The translations under genes were made by a program, and so were the position numbers. Source: Desmonostoc geniculatum HA4340-LM1 (lineage in GTDB: Bacteria; Cyanobacteriota; Cyanobacteriia; Cyanobacteriales; Nostocaceae). From it: a stretch of DNA of 64,000 bases. The stretch lies in assembly GCA_019359545.1 (NCBI GenBank), contig JAHHHB010000004.1, positions 118,952-182,951 of the forward strand, given 5' to 3'. Below are positions 55,807 through 64,000 of the stretch, piece after piece (the stretch's first letter is position 1; each line of letters begins with the position of its first letter). Under the pieces are notes generated by a model that saw only the letters and a program-made list of their open reading frames with translations, was not told the DNA's origin and searched no databases.

Positions 55807-56523
55807 ATGAGCAGCAATTTAGCAACCAAATTACGTGTAGGCACTAAAAAAGCCCACACAATGGCAGAAAATGTCGGTTTTGTCAAGTGCTTTTTAAAAG
55901 GAGTAGTCGAGAAAAACTCTTACCGGAAACTAGTTGCTAACTTCTACTTCATCTACTCAGCGATGGAAGAGGAGATGGAAAAGCACCGCCAGCATCCAAT
56001 TGTTTCTAAAATTTATTTTCCCCAGTTAAACCGCAAGCATACCCTAGAACAAGACCTGAATTATTACTTTGGTGCAAACTGGAAAGAGCAAATTCGACTA
56101 TCTTCTGCGGGTGAAGCTTATGTCAAGCGGATTCGGGAAATATCTGCAACAGAACCAGAACTGTTAATCGCCCATTCATATACTCGTTACCTGGGTGATT
56201 TATCCGGGGGACAAATTCTCAAAAATATTGCTGTCACGGCAATGAATTTGTCTGATGGGCAAGGTACCGCCTTTTATGAATTTGCAGATATTACCGATGA
56301 AAAGGCATTCAAAGCCAAATATCGTCAGAATTTGGATGAATTACCCTTGGATGATGCTACAGGCGATCGCATTGTTGATGAAGCTAACGCCGCCTTTGGT
56401 GTGAACATGAAGATGTTCCAAGAATTGGAAGGCAATTTGATCAAAGCGATCGGTATCATGCTGTACAACAGCCTCACACGGCGGCGTACACGTGGTAGTA
56501 CTGAACTCGCTACTGCTGAGTAA
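55807..56523 (+). CDS. ho1: Heme oxygenase (biliverdin-forming), HO1 type
   Basis: The 238-residue enzyme opens haem to biliverdin IX-alpha, the first step to phycobilins. The proximal haem ligand is H17 (TKKAHTMAENVGFVKCFLKG), and the distal helix is YTRYLGDLSGGQILKNIAVT with the GxxG signature. The family-typical YRKLVANFYFIYSAMEEEME is present. It fits a phototrophic cyanobacterium. The gene stands alone. Confidence 0.95.
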   Translation: MSSNLATKLRVGTKKAHTMAENVGFVKCFLKGVVEKNSYRKLVANFYFIYSAMEEEMEKHRQHPIVSKIYFPQLNRKHTLEQDLNYYFGANWKEQIRLSSAGEAYVKRIREISATEPELLIAHSYTRYLGDLSGGQILKNIAVTAMNLSDGQGTAFYEFADITDEKAFKAKYRQNLDELPLDDATGDRIVDEANAAFGVNMKMFQELEGNLIKAIGIMLYNSLTRRRTRGSTELATAE

Positions 56524-57022
56524 TACCATTTTGGATTTTGGATTTTAGATTGTGAAATAGTTAGTAGATCAGCTTTTTGGCTATCCATACTGTGGCAATC
56601 ATTTTTCAAATTGGTATAATCAGCGCTGAGTTCTAAATGCGGAGTGTGGAGTGTGGAGTCATTATTCCAGATAGACTGATGAAAGATAATTCATAAGTGT
56701 TTCTGGGGAAAGAGCGAGTGGTAAAAACGCTCGAAATATTTAGGGGCGATCGCCTTGTGAATGCTTTTTATTAGTGAAAGCAAGCATGGGGAGATTGCCC
56801 CTCAATTATGATAAGTGATTAATAGGACATGATATCACTGCCACTGCGTACTTACGCCAGACACGGTTTTCTGTTACTACGCAGTTCTAAGTAGTTATAT
56901 CCTGAGCTATACAACTCTTGAGAGCGTCCTGAGCATCAGTGAACATCTGTATTTTATCCTTTAAGGTTTACCCATCAAGGAGCTAGAATTGTTACGATAG
57001 TTTCAGATTAGACGTTGAAGCC
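56524..57022. other. Intergenic region before mutS2
   Basis: 499 bp without a gene that I can support. Short direct repeats occur (GGAGTGTGGAGTGTGGAGTC near 56641). The likely leader for mutS2 lies at its end. Nothing else stands out. Confidence 0.4.
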
Positions 57023-59485
57023 TTGATCCAATCTGAAACCTTAGAACTATTAGAATGGCATCGTCTGTGCCAGCACCTTTCCACCTTTGCGGCAACTAAA
57101 TTGGGGGTCGTAGCCGCGCGTCATCTGAAAATCCCCGATTCTCAGGCAGAAAGCGAACAGTTGTTAAAGCAAACCAAAGAAGTCTATCAACTGGAAAGTC
57201 GCCTGACTACAGGACTCTCATTTGAAGGAATTCAAGATATTGGGGATTCCCTAGAACGGGCAGAACGCAGCGGAATTTTGGCAGGAGATGAACTTTTAGC
57301 GATCGCCACCACTCTGGCTGGTGCGAGAAATTTGCGCCGTGTCATTGACAATCAGGAAGATTTACCAATACTCACTGATTTGGTTGCCGATTTGCGGACT
57401 TACCCAGAACTAGAACAGGAAATTCACCGCTGTATAGATGAACGCTCACAGGTAACCGATCGCGCCAGTCAAAAACTCGGTGAAATTCGCACCGACTTGC
57501 GGCGATTACGCACGCAAATTACCCAAAAGCTGCAAAATATCATACAGGCAAAATCTGGAGCAGTTCAAGAACAGATTATTACCCAACGGGGCGATCGCTT
57601 TGTCATCCCCGTCAAAGCACCCCAAAAAGATGCCATTCCCGGTATCGTTCACGATACCTCTACTAGTGGTGCGACGCTCTACATCGAACCGAATTCCGTT
57701 GTGCCTCTGGGCAACCAACTGCGGCAAATCATCAGAAGAGAGCAAGCCGAAGAAGAAGCGATTCGCCGTGCTTTGACAGAACAAGTAGCCGCAGTCAAAC
57801 CAGATTTAGAAAGGTTGCTAGCAATTGTCACCACATTGGATTTAGCAACCGCTAGATCCCGATATAGTTACTGGCTAGGAGCCAATCCCCCGCGATTCAT
57901 CGAGCCGCAAGAAAATGAAATGATTACTTTGCGGAACTTGCGGCATCCTCTGTTAGTGTGGCAGCAACAGCACGAACAAGGGCAGCCAGTGGTTCCCGTG
58001 GATTTACTCATCAGTCCCCACATTCGGGTAGTGACAATTACCGGGCCGAATACAGGCGGTAAAACTGTAACCTTAAAAACTCTAGGGTTAGCAGCATTGA
58101 TGTCCAAAGTGGGTTTATTTGTCCCCGCCCGCGAACCAGTGGAAATTCCTTGGTTTGACAAAGTGCTGGCAGATATTGGCGACGAACAATCCTTACAGCA
58201 AAGTTTATCCACATTCTCTGGGCACATCCGGCGGATTAGTCGGATTTTGGAAGCGTTGGGGAGTGGAGGAGATGAGGGGGATGAGGGGGATGAGGGGGAT
58301 GAGGGAGAGTCCAATGCCCCATACCCCATGCCCCATGCCCCATGCCCTATGCCCAATTCCCTAGTTTTACTCGATGAAGTCGGCGCAGGCACCGATCCAG
58401 CTGAGGGTAGTGCTTTAGCGATCGCCTTACTCCAATATCTGGCTAATCACGCCCAGCTAACCATTGCTACCACTCACTTTGGCGAACTCAAAGCCCTAAA
58501 ATATGATGATGAGCGGTTTGAAAATGCCTCAGTAGAATTTGATGAAAGTACTCTGTCGCCTACTTACCGTCTGCTGTGGGGGATACCTGGGCGTTCTAAT
58601 GCCTTAACAATTGCCCTGCGCTTGGGATTGAAACCAGAAGTGGTAGAACAGGCGAAAACTCAAGTGGGAGAAGCAACAGATGAAGTTAATCAGGTGATTG
58701 CTGGGTTAGAAGCCCAACGCCGCCACCAAGAAACCAAAGCTGCGGAAGCCCAAAGTTTGTTGCAGCAAGCCGAACGTTTGTACAAACAAGTATCCGCCAA
58801 AGCTACGGCCTTGGAAGAAAGGGAAAGCGCTTTGCGGGCTTCACAGGAAGTAGCAGTGCAACAAGCGATCGCCCAAGCAAAAACTGAAATTGCCCAAGTG
58901 ATCCGCCGCTTGCAACAAGGTACGCCCACAGCCCAAGAGGCACAGCAAGCGACTAACGCCTTAAATCAAATTGCCCAGCAATATCAGCCAGCAACCCCAG
59001 CCAAACCCAAACCTGGGTTTATGCCCAAAGTAGGCGATCGCATCCGCGTTCCCAAACTTGGACAAACAGCGGAAGTGTTAACCGCACCCGACGCAGATGG
59101 AGAGTTAAGCGTCCGGTTTGGGCTAATGAAAATGACTGTGAAGTTGGAAGACGTAGAATCTTTAGATGGGCAAAAAGTCGAACCAGTCGTCAAACCCAAA
59201 CCAGCCCCAGCCGCAGTTACACCACCACCGCAAAATGTCCCAGCAATTCGCACCTCCCGAAATACAGTTGATTTGCGTGGTAAACGGGTAGCTGATGCCG
59301 AATTGATTCTCGATAAAGCCATCTCGGAAGCTACAGGCCCAGTATGGATTATTCACGGACACGGTACTGGGAAGTTGCGACAAGGTGTCCACGCCTTTTT
59401 GCATCAGCATCCGAGAGTTAACAGCTATGAAGCCGCAGAACAAGCAGATGGGGGGAGTGGGGTTACCGTCGCACATATAAATTGA
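57023..59485 (+). CDS. mutS2: Endonuclease MutS2 with a repeat insertion
   Basis: This is an 820-residue protein from a TTG start (57023), with no ATG available that would keep the conserved LELLEWHRLCQHL. MutS2 is a MutS-like ATPase with a Smr nuclease domain; it blocks recombination or rescues collided ribosomes. Walker A is TGPNTGGKTVTLKTLG (near 340), Walker B is LVLLDEVGAGTDPAEGSALA (near 447), and Smr is VDLRGKRVADAELILDK with HGHGTGKLRQGV. Between them, residues about 413-445 (GGDEGDEGDEGDEGES, then NAPYPMPHAPCPMP) are encoded by a tandem DNA repeat inserted in frame. The insert lies between the ABC signature-like region and Walker B, where a loop must exist if the enzyme still works. 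Confidence 0.9.
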   Translation: MIQSETLELLEWHRLCQHLSTFAATKLGVVAARHLKIPDSQAESEQLLKQTKEVYQLESRLTTGLSFEGIQDIGDSLERAERSGILAGDELLAIATTLAGARNLRRVIDNQEDLPILTDLVADLRTYPELEQEIHRCIDERSQVTDRASQKLGEIRTDLRRLRTQITQKLQNIIQAKSGAVQEQIITQRGDRFVIPVKAPQKDAIPGIVHDTSTSGATLYIEPNSVVPLGNQLRQIIRREQAEEEAIRRALTEQVAAVKPDLERLLAIVTTLDLATARSRYSYWLGANPPRFIEPQENEMITLRNLRHPLLVWQQQHEQGQPVVPVDLLISPHIRVVTITGPNTGGKTVTLKTLGLAALMSKVGLFVPAREPVEIPWFDKVLADIGDEQSLQQSLSTFSGHIRRISRILEALGSGGDEGDEGDEGDEGESNAPYPMPHAPCPMPNSLVLLDEVGAGTDPAEGSALAIALLQYLANHAQLTIATTHFGELKALKYDDERFENASVEFDESTLSPTYRLLWGIPGRSNALTIALRLGLKPEVVEQAKTQVGEATDEVNQVIAGLEAQRRHQETKAAEAQSLLQQAERLYKQVSAKATALEERESALRASQEVAVQQAIAQAKTEIAQVIRRLQQGTPTAQEAQQATNALNQIAQQYQPATPAKPKPGFMPKVGDRIRVPKLGQTAEVLTAPDADGELSVRFGLMKMTVKLEDVESLDGQKVEPVVKPKPAPAAVTPPPQNVPAIRTSRNTVDLRGKRVADAELILDKAISEATGPVWIIHGHGTGKLRQGVHAFLHQHPRVNSYEAAEQADGGSGVTVAHIN
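58261..58362 (+). repeat. Composite GATGAGG/CCCCATG tandem repeat inside mutS2
   Basis: Four GGGGATGA-type units are followed by about five CCCCATGC-type units. Total length is roughly 100 bp and a multiple of three in effect, since the frame continues. A related element, partly in the reverse arrangement, is at 25079-25210. Confidence 0.8.
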
Positions 59486-59557
59486 AGAATAAAAGCGATT
59501 GCACCTTTGGTTGAGGATGGGGGCGATCGCTTTTATGTTGTTGACTAATTTTTTAGA

Positions 59558-59600
59558 AGACGCGATGAATTAGGAAGACGCGATTCATCGCGTCTCTACA
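59558..59600. repeat. GACGCGAT/ATCGCGTC palindromic repeat
   Basis: AGACGCGATTCATCGCGTCT (59576-59595) is a near-perfect palindrome preceded by a partial copy at 59558. It is the same family as 41036-41118. It lies after mutS2 and may help end its transcript. Confidence 0.65.
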
Positions 59601-59685
59601 AGGGGGGTGATTGATGGCTAGGGATTGTTCAAAAAGGGCGATCGCTTTTCATACTGGTTTGGATTATCAACAAAGTAACGTAGCT

Positions 59686-59904
59686 CTACCTAATTTTCGG
59701 CAACTGGCTTGAGGTCGAGATGGAGCGTTTGCACGTTCTGAATCCTGAAACTTCAGTATTTACCCCAAATCTACCACCGCCAATTCCGGAAACCCGATGA
59801 ATAGCGGGAATTTCCAAAAGCGTCTCTGTTGCTGCGTAGACGCGAAGCGGCTTGTCGTCAGACATCGCATCTTCACCCTCAATCGCCAACTGAATTTCTG
59901 CCAT
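59686..59904 (-). pseudogene. Fragment of a small protein gene disrupted by a short repeat
   Basis: The frame from ATG 59904 gives MAEIQLAIEGEDA, then MSDDKPLRVYA encoded by a dispersed repeat, then ATETLLEIPAI. The outer two pieces resemble small cyanobacterial proteins that begin MAEVQIAIEGEDA and continue with a LLxIPG motif; some are thought to be effector-associated components of the EACC1 type. After IPAI the similarity is lost. I therefore read this as a fragment with a repeat inserted. It may still be expressed; the family link is from memory and uncertain. Confidence 0.4.
59834..59866 (-). repeat. Variant of the short in-frame repeat
   Basis: This copy differs from those at 37400 and 44951 in its middle (GAAGCGGCTT instead of the shorter GCCCG), but shares the ends CGTAG and GACATC. 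On the minus strand it reads GATGTCTGACGACAAG, giving MSDDKPLRVYA. Confidence 0.6.
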
Positions 59905-59999
59905 ATCCAACTAACCCCAAGCCTATTTTCCAGAATATCAGAGAGCGATCGCCCCAAAAATCATTTGTCCTTTCTCATTCTCCGCGTCCCCGCGTCCCC

Positions 60000-60698
60000 T
60001 CACCTCCCTACTCCCCCTTGATGTTCGCACATAAAACCTCGATTCTGCCAATTTGGCATATCCACTTTGCTAAGTTTGATGATATTTGAGCATTGCGGTT
60101 GAATAATTTGACTTAAAATCGCCCAAAATAAGCTGCGGGTTAAATCAAGTCCAGTTTTTAGCCAAGATTCATGATTACCAGGAACACCTAACTCTTGCAC
60201 GATTTCTGGCTCTACCCAAATACCATGAGCGCCCAAAAGAATCTGCGCCATCCATTTAGCCCTTGGTAAATGAGTCGGGGACGTAATCAGTTTTACTTTA
60301 TGTACTCCCCATTTACGCAGTAATGGAATACTATAATAAAAATTTTCAAAGGTAGAATTTGCACACTTTTCTAACCAAACATTTTCTAAGCTTACGGATT
60401 CCCGCTCAAAAATTAACCATATACAAGGATCTGGGGAGCCATGAGAAATTAAAATTGGGATTTGCGGGTATTGTTTTGCTTGTTGGACAATATATGTTTC
60501 TCGACGAATACTCCCACCAAGCACAAAGAAGGCATCCACTGGCTGCGAAGAAGCAAAAACTAAGGTTATAGTAGTAAAAATCAACCAAGCACCCAAAACG
60601 AAGCACAATCCAAGAGTTAGTTTTTGTAACAATTGCCACCGATTATCCAAACTTTTTTTAATGGAAATTAATGATTTGATAATAAATTTATGTTTCAT
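60000..60698 (-). CDS. YdcF/SanA/ElyC-family protein (DUF218), second copy
   Basis: I choose ATG 60698 (MKHKFIIKSLISIKKSLDNR, 232 residues). A membrane helix lies at about residues 32-52 (LGLCFVLGAWLIFTTITLVF). The DUF218 domain follows: VDAFFVLGGSIRRETYIVQQ, IPILISHGSPDPCIWLIFER and HKVKLITSPTHLPRAKWMAQ. Family members sit in the inner membrane with the domain outside and affect envelope integrity. The other copy at 43031-43720 has a different architecture around the active region. Confidence 0.82.
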   Translation of the reverse strand: MKHKFIIKSLISIKKSLDNRWQLLQKLTLGLCFVLGAWLIFTTITLVFASSQPVDAFFVLGGSIRRETYIVQQAKQYPQIPILISHGSPDPCIWLIFERESVSLENVWLEKCANSTFENFYYSIPLLRKWGVHKVKLITSPTHLPRAKWMAQILLGAHGIWVEPEIVQELGVPGNHESWLKTGLDLTRSLFWAILSQIIQPQCSNIIKLSKVDMPNWQNRGFMCEHQGGVGR

Positions 60699-61009
60699 GA
60701 CTGATATCAAAAAAACCGATTTGATGACTGTCCAACATCACTGCAATTAGGCGATCGAAGTGCTATCTTATAAAAGTAATCTAAGGTACAAAGATGACGG
60801 CGATCGAAGTGTCACATCGTCAGTATAGCCTTCCGGAGAAGGCAAACAAACTCAGAAATGGTTATTAATAACTCATGCACTATTTTTGGCATCATTAAAA
60901 TGCCAAAGGATCGAGAAAGCATCGCTGAGTTTGGGGTATAAAAACTTAAAAATTTTTAGAAAGCCTGATTGCTAAACTGTCAACAACACAATTATTCCAG
61001 CTAATATAC

Positions 61010-62353
61010 ATGAACCAATCTGCGAAAAGTTACTCGCCGCTCCAAGTAGCCTTGATTGGTGGAGCGATCGCTACGACTGCTACCATGTCTGTATTCGGTT
61101 CTGCCTGGACTCGCGGTGTACGTGCAGCCCTAAGCCTACAAGACAGCCCAAAAGCGATAGTTGACCAAGTTTGGCAACTGGTGAATCACGAATATGTTGA
61201 TGGCAAATTTAATCAACAAAACTGGCAAGCAACTAGGCAAAGCTTGTTGAGCAAAGACTATTCCTCTCGTGAAGAAGCTTATGCTGCCATCCGCGAAGCT
61301 TTACAAACCTTGGGAGATCCTTACACTCGGTTCATGGACCCCAAACAGTTTGAAGCCCTGACTAGCCAAACCTCTGGGGAAGTCTCTGGTATCGGCGTCC
61401 GGATGGAAGTCAACGAAAAAACTCAGCGCCTGACTGTTGTTGAAGCCATCGAGAATTCTCCAGCGCTGAAAGCTGGAATCAAAGCAGGCGATGAAATTGT
61501 AGCCATTGACGGCAAACCCACTCTCAAAATGAAAGTGGATGACGCCTCCAAACTAATTCGCGGCAAAGCTGGTACTCCCATCAGCCTACGGCTCAGACGT
61601 GCGGGGCAAAATGCCTTTGAACTGAAGCTAACCAGAGCAAATATAGAAGTGCCAACGGTACGTTACACCCTCAGGCAAGAAGGAAATCGCCGCGTTGGCT
61701 ATATCCGTTTGCGGGAATTTAGCGCCCACGCCGCAGAGCAAATGCAACGAGCCATCCGCGATTTGAACAGTAAGAAAGTTGATTCTTATGTGTTGGATTT
61801 GCGGGGAAATCCCGGCGGTTTGTTACAAGCCAGCATTGAAATTGCTCGGATGTGGTACGATAACGGCGGCATTGTCAAGACAGTAAACCGTGTGGGAAGC
61901 ACTGAAGAAACTAAAGCCAATCGCACTGCCTTAACAAATCGTCCCTTGGCAGTATTGGTAGATGGTAATTCAGCTAGTGCTAGCGAAATCCTCACAGGCG
62001 CACTCAAGGATAATAAGCGAGCCGTAGTTGTTGGCGGTCAAACCTTTGGCAAAGCCTTAGTACAATCAGTCCATGAACTAGCGGATGGTTCCGGCCTAGC
62101 AGTCACCATTGCTCACTACTACACCCCCGCGGGAACCGATATCAACCATAAAGGGATTACGCCAGATATCAAGCTAGACTTGACAGAGGCACAAGAGCGG
62201 CAATTGGCTTCTAATCCAGATTTAATCGGAACTAAGAGCGATCCCCAATATGCCAGAGCGATCGCTATTCTATCAGGTAACAACTTCGCCCAACCACCAA
62301 GCAATCAACCTAATCAACCTATGAGCGTCCGCGCTGGTGATTTGAAATTTTAG
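61010..62353 (+). CDS. Carboxyl-terminal processing protease (S41 family, CtpB/C-like)
   Basis: The 447-residue exported serine protease has an N-terminal hydrophobic stretch (VALIGGAIATTATMSVFGSA) that serves as signal or anchor. A PDZ domain lies at residues about 120-205 (LTVVEAIENSPALKAGIKAG). The catalytic serine is in LVDGNSASASEILTGALKDN and the lysine in VVGGQTFGKALVQSV, the Ser-Lys dyad of tail-specific proteases. Cyanobacteria have three such enzymes; CtpA matures D1, and the present one resembles CtpB/CtpC. No partner gene is adjacent. Confidence 0.9.
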   Translation: MNQSAKSYSPLQVALIGGAIATTATMSVFGSAWTRGVRAALSLQDSPKAIVDQVWQLVNHEYVDGKFNQQNWQATRQSLLSKDYSSREEAYAAIREALQTLGDPYTRFMDPKQFEALTSQTSGEVSGIGVRMEVNEKTQRLTVVEAIENSPALKAGIKAGDEIVAIDGKPTLKMKVDDASKLIRGKAGTPISLRLRRAGQNAFELKLTRANIEVPTVRYTLRQEGNRRVGYIRLREFSAHAAEQMQRAIRDLNSKKVDSYVLDLRGNPGGLLQASIEIARMWYDNGGIVKTVNRVGSTEETKANRTALTNRPLAVLVDGNSASASEILTGALKDNKRAVVVGGQTFGKALVQSVHELADGSGLAVTIAHYYTPAGTDINHKGITPDIKLDLTEAQERQLASNPDLIGTKSDPQYARAIAILSGNNFAQPPSNQPNQPMSVRAGDLKF

Positions 62354-62364
62354 GATGAACAGAA

Positions 62365-62560
<196 letters not shown>

Positions 62561-62608
62561 TGGATTGGGAATACTATTTAGTAGTTCCATCACCAAAATC
62601 TCAAATTT

Positions 62609-63577
62609 ATGAATTATCAGCCAGTTGATGCAACCACCGCCACCAGCTTTTTGCCAATGGTATCGGTGGTTATTCCTATTTATAACGGCGAGGCAGATTT
62701 ACCAGATTTGCTCAATTGTCTATTATCTCAAACTTACCCAAAAGACCGGGTAGAGTACTTATTGGTGGACAATAACAGTAGCGATCGCACTCTCAATTTT
62801 CTCAAAACATCTGCTGAAAATTGCCCAATTACAATTCGCCCCATGAGCGAAAATCAAATTCAAAGCTCCTACGCTGCTCGTAACACTGGAATTCGTGCGG
62901 CTGTAGGCGAAATTATAGTTTTTACCGATGCAGATTGCCGTCCCCAACCCCAGTGGCTAAATGCATTAATTCAACCTTTTATCAACTTAGAAGTGGTAAT
63001 TGTTGCCGGTGAAATTTTGGCACTACCAGGCAAAACTTTGTTAGAACAACACGCAGACCGTGAAGAAACCCTGTCGCAAAAACACACCCTTGGCCATTCC
63101 TTTGCTCCCTACGGACAAACCGCTAACTTGGCAATTCGCCGCATCGCCTTAGAAAAAGCGGGTTTATTTCGTCCTCATCTTACCACTGGTGGCGATGCAG
63201 ACATTTGCTGGCGGATTTTGGCCGAAAACATTGGGCGTTTGGAATTTGCCCCCAATGCCATCGTCCAGCACCGCCACCGCACTACACTTTTGGAACTCCA
63301 AAGTCAGTGGCGGCGTTATGGGCGTTCCAATCGCTATTTACACGAACTGCATGGTGTAGATTTAATGCGAGATATTACACTTGGTGAATGCGGCTATCGT
63401 TTAGCGCGTTGGTTATTGAAAGAAGTGCCAAAAGATATTAGAAAGGCGATCGCCGGTCAAGCCACTCTGGTAGATTTATTAAATACTCCCATTGGTCTGT
63501 TTACAGCCAGGGCGCGTGCAGTTGGACAAAGAAAGGCCAAACTGCCAGAGAATGCCAAGATCGTTGCTCGACTGTAA
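62609..63577 (+). CDS. GT2 glycosyltransferase
   Basis: The 322-residue GT-A enzyme opens PMVSVVIPIYNGEADLPDLL. The metal site is GEIIVFTDADCRPQPQWLNA (DAD), and the acceptor region is HLTTGGDADICWRILAENIG with the QxxRW-like LQSQWRRYGRSNRY. The C-terminus lacks clear membrane helices, so it is probably membrane-associated or cytoplasmic. It may serve the same surface polysaccharide as the hps-like block 10 kb upstream, but no direct evidence links them. Confidence 0.85.
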   Translation: MNYQPVDATTATSFLPMVSVVIPIYNGEADLPDLLNCLLSQTYPKDRVEYLLVDNNSSDRTLNFLKTSAENCPITIRPMSENQIQSSYAARNTGIRAAVGEIIVFTDADCRPQPQWLNALIQPFINLEVVIVAGEILALPGKTLLEQHADREETLSQKHTLGHSFAPYGQTANLAIRRIALEKAGLFRPHLTTGGDADICWRILAENIGRLEFAPNAIVQHRHRTTLLELQSQWRRYGRSNRYLHELHGVDLMRDITLGECGYRLARWLLKEVPKDIRKAIAGQATLVDLLNTPIGLFTARARAVGQRKAKLPENAKIVARL

Positions 63578-63592
63578 CAATATAGGACTTAC

Positions 63593-63895
63593 GCATTGAC
63601 AGCAAAGACCAAATATGTTTTTTTAAACCACTGTGGCAATAGTTGCCAAATCGTAGCCAAGCACCCTTATTGCCTGACCAATATCTCCTTGACTAGCTCC
63701 TTCATTCCAAAGCAGACCTGCAAGTATTCTTGTGTCCAGACTGTAGCCGCTATTCCAGAGAGCTATGGCTACATCAATGTAGTTAAAGTTAATAGGACCA
63801 TCATCCATAGCATCAGCAATGGTGGCCAAATCGTAGCCCAAATACTTTATTGCCTGACCAATATCTCCTTATTATTAACCCTCTTTTATCACTCT
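63593..63895 (-). pseudogene. Remnant of a repeat-containing protein gene
   Basis: The minus-strand frame reads GDIGQAIKYLGYDLATIADA, a stretch of about 50 residues with IALWNSGYSLDTRILAGLLW, then again GDIGQAIRVLGYDLATIA. The two copies correspond to direct DNA repeats at 63633-63695 and 63814-63870. A TAA precedes the first glycine and no good start is present, so this is a decayed or partial gene. The repeat resembles helical repeats of unknown proteins. Confidence 0.45.
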
Positions 63896-63942
63896 CGACA
63901 AAGTATAATTAGGAGCGATCGCAAAAACACCAGACAGAGAGT

Positions 63943-64000
63943 ATGGTTGAGCCTCGCCCACCCGCACCCACAGTAAAATTTGTGGACGAATACTGCCAGT
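63943..64000 (+). mobile_element. IS701-type transposase, first 19 codons only (continues beyond the window)
   Basis: From ATG 63943 the frame gives MVEPRPPAPTVKFVDEYCQ, which matches the start of cyanobacterial IS701-family transposases as I know them (start, PPAPTVKFVDEYC, then a region with WYK). Only 58 bp fall in the window, so neither the catalytic residues nor the ends are visible. Confidence 0.6.

Overview
The window looks like a chromosomal segment of a filamentous, heterocyst-forming cyanobacterium of the Nostoc/Anabaena type. Three things suggest this. The HIP1 octamer GCGATCGC recurs throughout. Heptanucleotide short tandem repeats and short palindromic repeats lie between genes. 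Gene content includes a PatD-like heterocyst-frequency protein, hormogonium-polysaccharide-like (Hps) genes, a cyanobacterial heme oxygenase and a probable PirA. No tRNA, rRNA or CRISPR array was recognised.

Region 1 (1-21.7 kb) is a surface-polysaccharide locus, mostly on the minus strand. It encodes a Wzm/Wzt ABC exporter whose ATPase carries an O-antigen-recognition-like C-terminal domain. It also has genes resembling WbpB (oxidoreductase), WbpE (aminotransferase) and WbpD (acyltransferase), which suggest a diacetamido-uronic acid type sugar. A second DegT aminotransferase, a second acyltransferase, an epimerase, glycosyltransferases and methyltransferases complete it. The block continues into a 1007-residue protein with two DUF4082-Ig units and an N,N-dimethylformamidase-beta-like domain, and a Tat-exported propeller-like protein. 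A divergent Wzc-like tyrosine autokinase, lacking the usual tyrosine tail, follows on the plus strand.

Region 2 (21.7-25.7 kb) has small stress-type genes: a cupin, a one-pass membrane protein, a DJ-1/PfpI-DUF2383 fusion and a DUF2267 protein. A decapitated TetR pseudogene and a PatD-like gene follow.

Region 3 (25.9-32.9 kb) carries a bifunctional RelA/SpoT enzyme, a helicase-less type ISP-like restriction-methylation enzyme that looks acquired, a BrnT toxin pseudogene with its partner gene, and a methyltransferase.

Region 4 (33-46.8 kb) is mixed accessory and housekeeping: a protealysin-like M4 peptidase with an emfourin-like inhibitor, a cupin protein, a hydantoinase/dihydroorotase-like amidohydrolase, an Asp/Asn beta-hydroxylase-like protein, a MESH1-like HD hydrolase, a DOMON-like protein with a kinase, a protein with two Tudor/chromo-barrel-like domains, YdcF, DUF2301, SAM hydroxide adenosyltransferase, a probable PirA behind a perfect NtcA box, and a 1-Cys peroxiredoxin.

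Region 5 (47-53.3 kb) is a minus-strand glycosyltransferase/polymerase block resembling hpsL and hpsN-P. Region 6 (53.7-64 kb) holds glmM, heme oxygenase, mutS2, a second YdcF protein, a C-terminal processing protease and a GT2 glycosyltransferase. The 5' end of an IS701-type transposase gene lies at the right edge.

The most striking overall feature is how often small repeats have entered genes. A related short palindromic unit lies in frame in two intact minus-strand genes and one gene fragment. A composite GGGGCAT/GATGAGG repeat lies in frame inside the MutS2 ATPase, and a similar one follows the TetR remnant.
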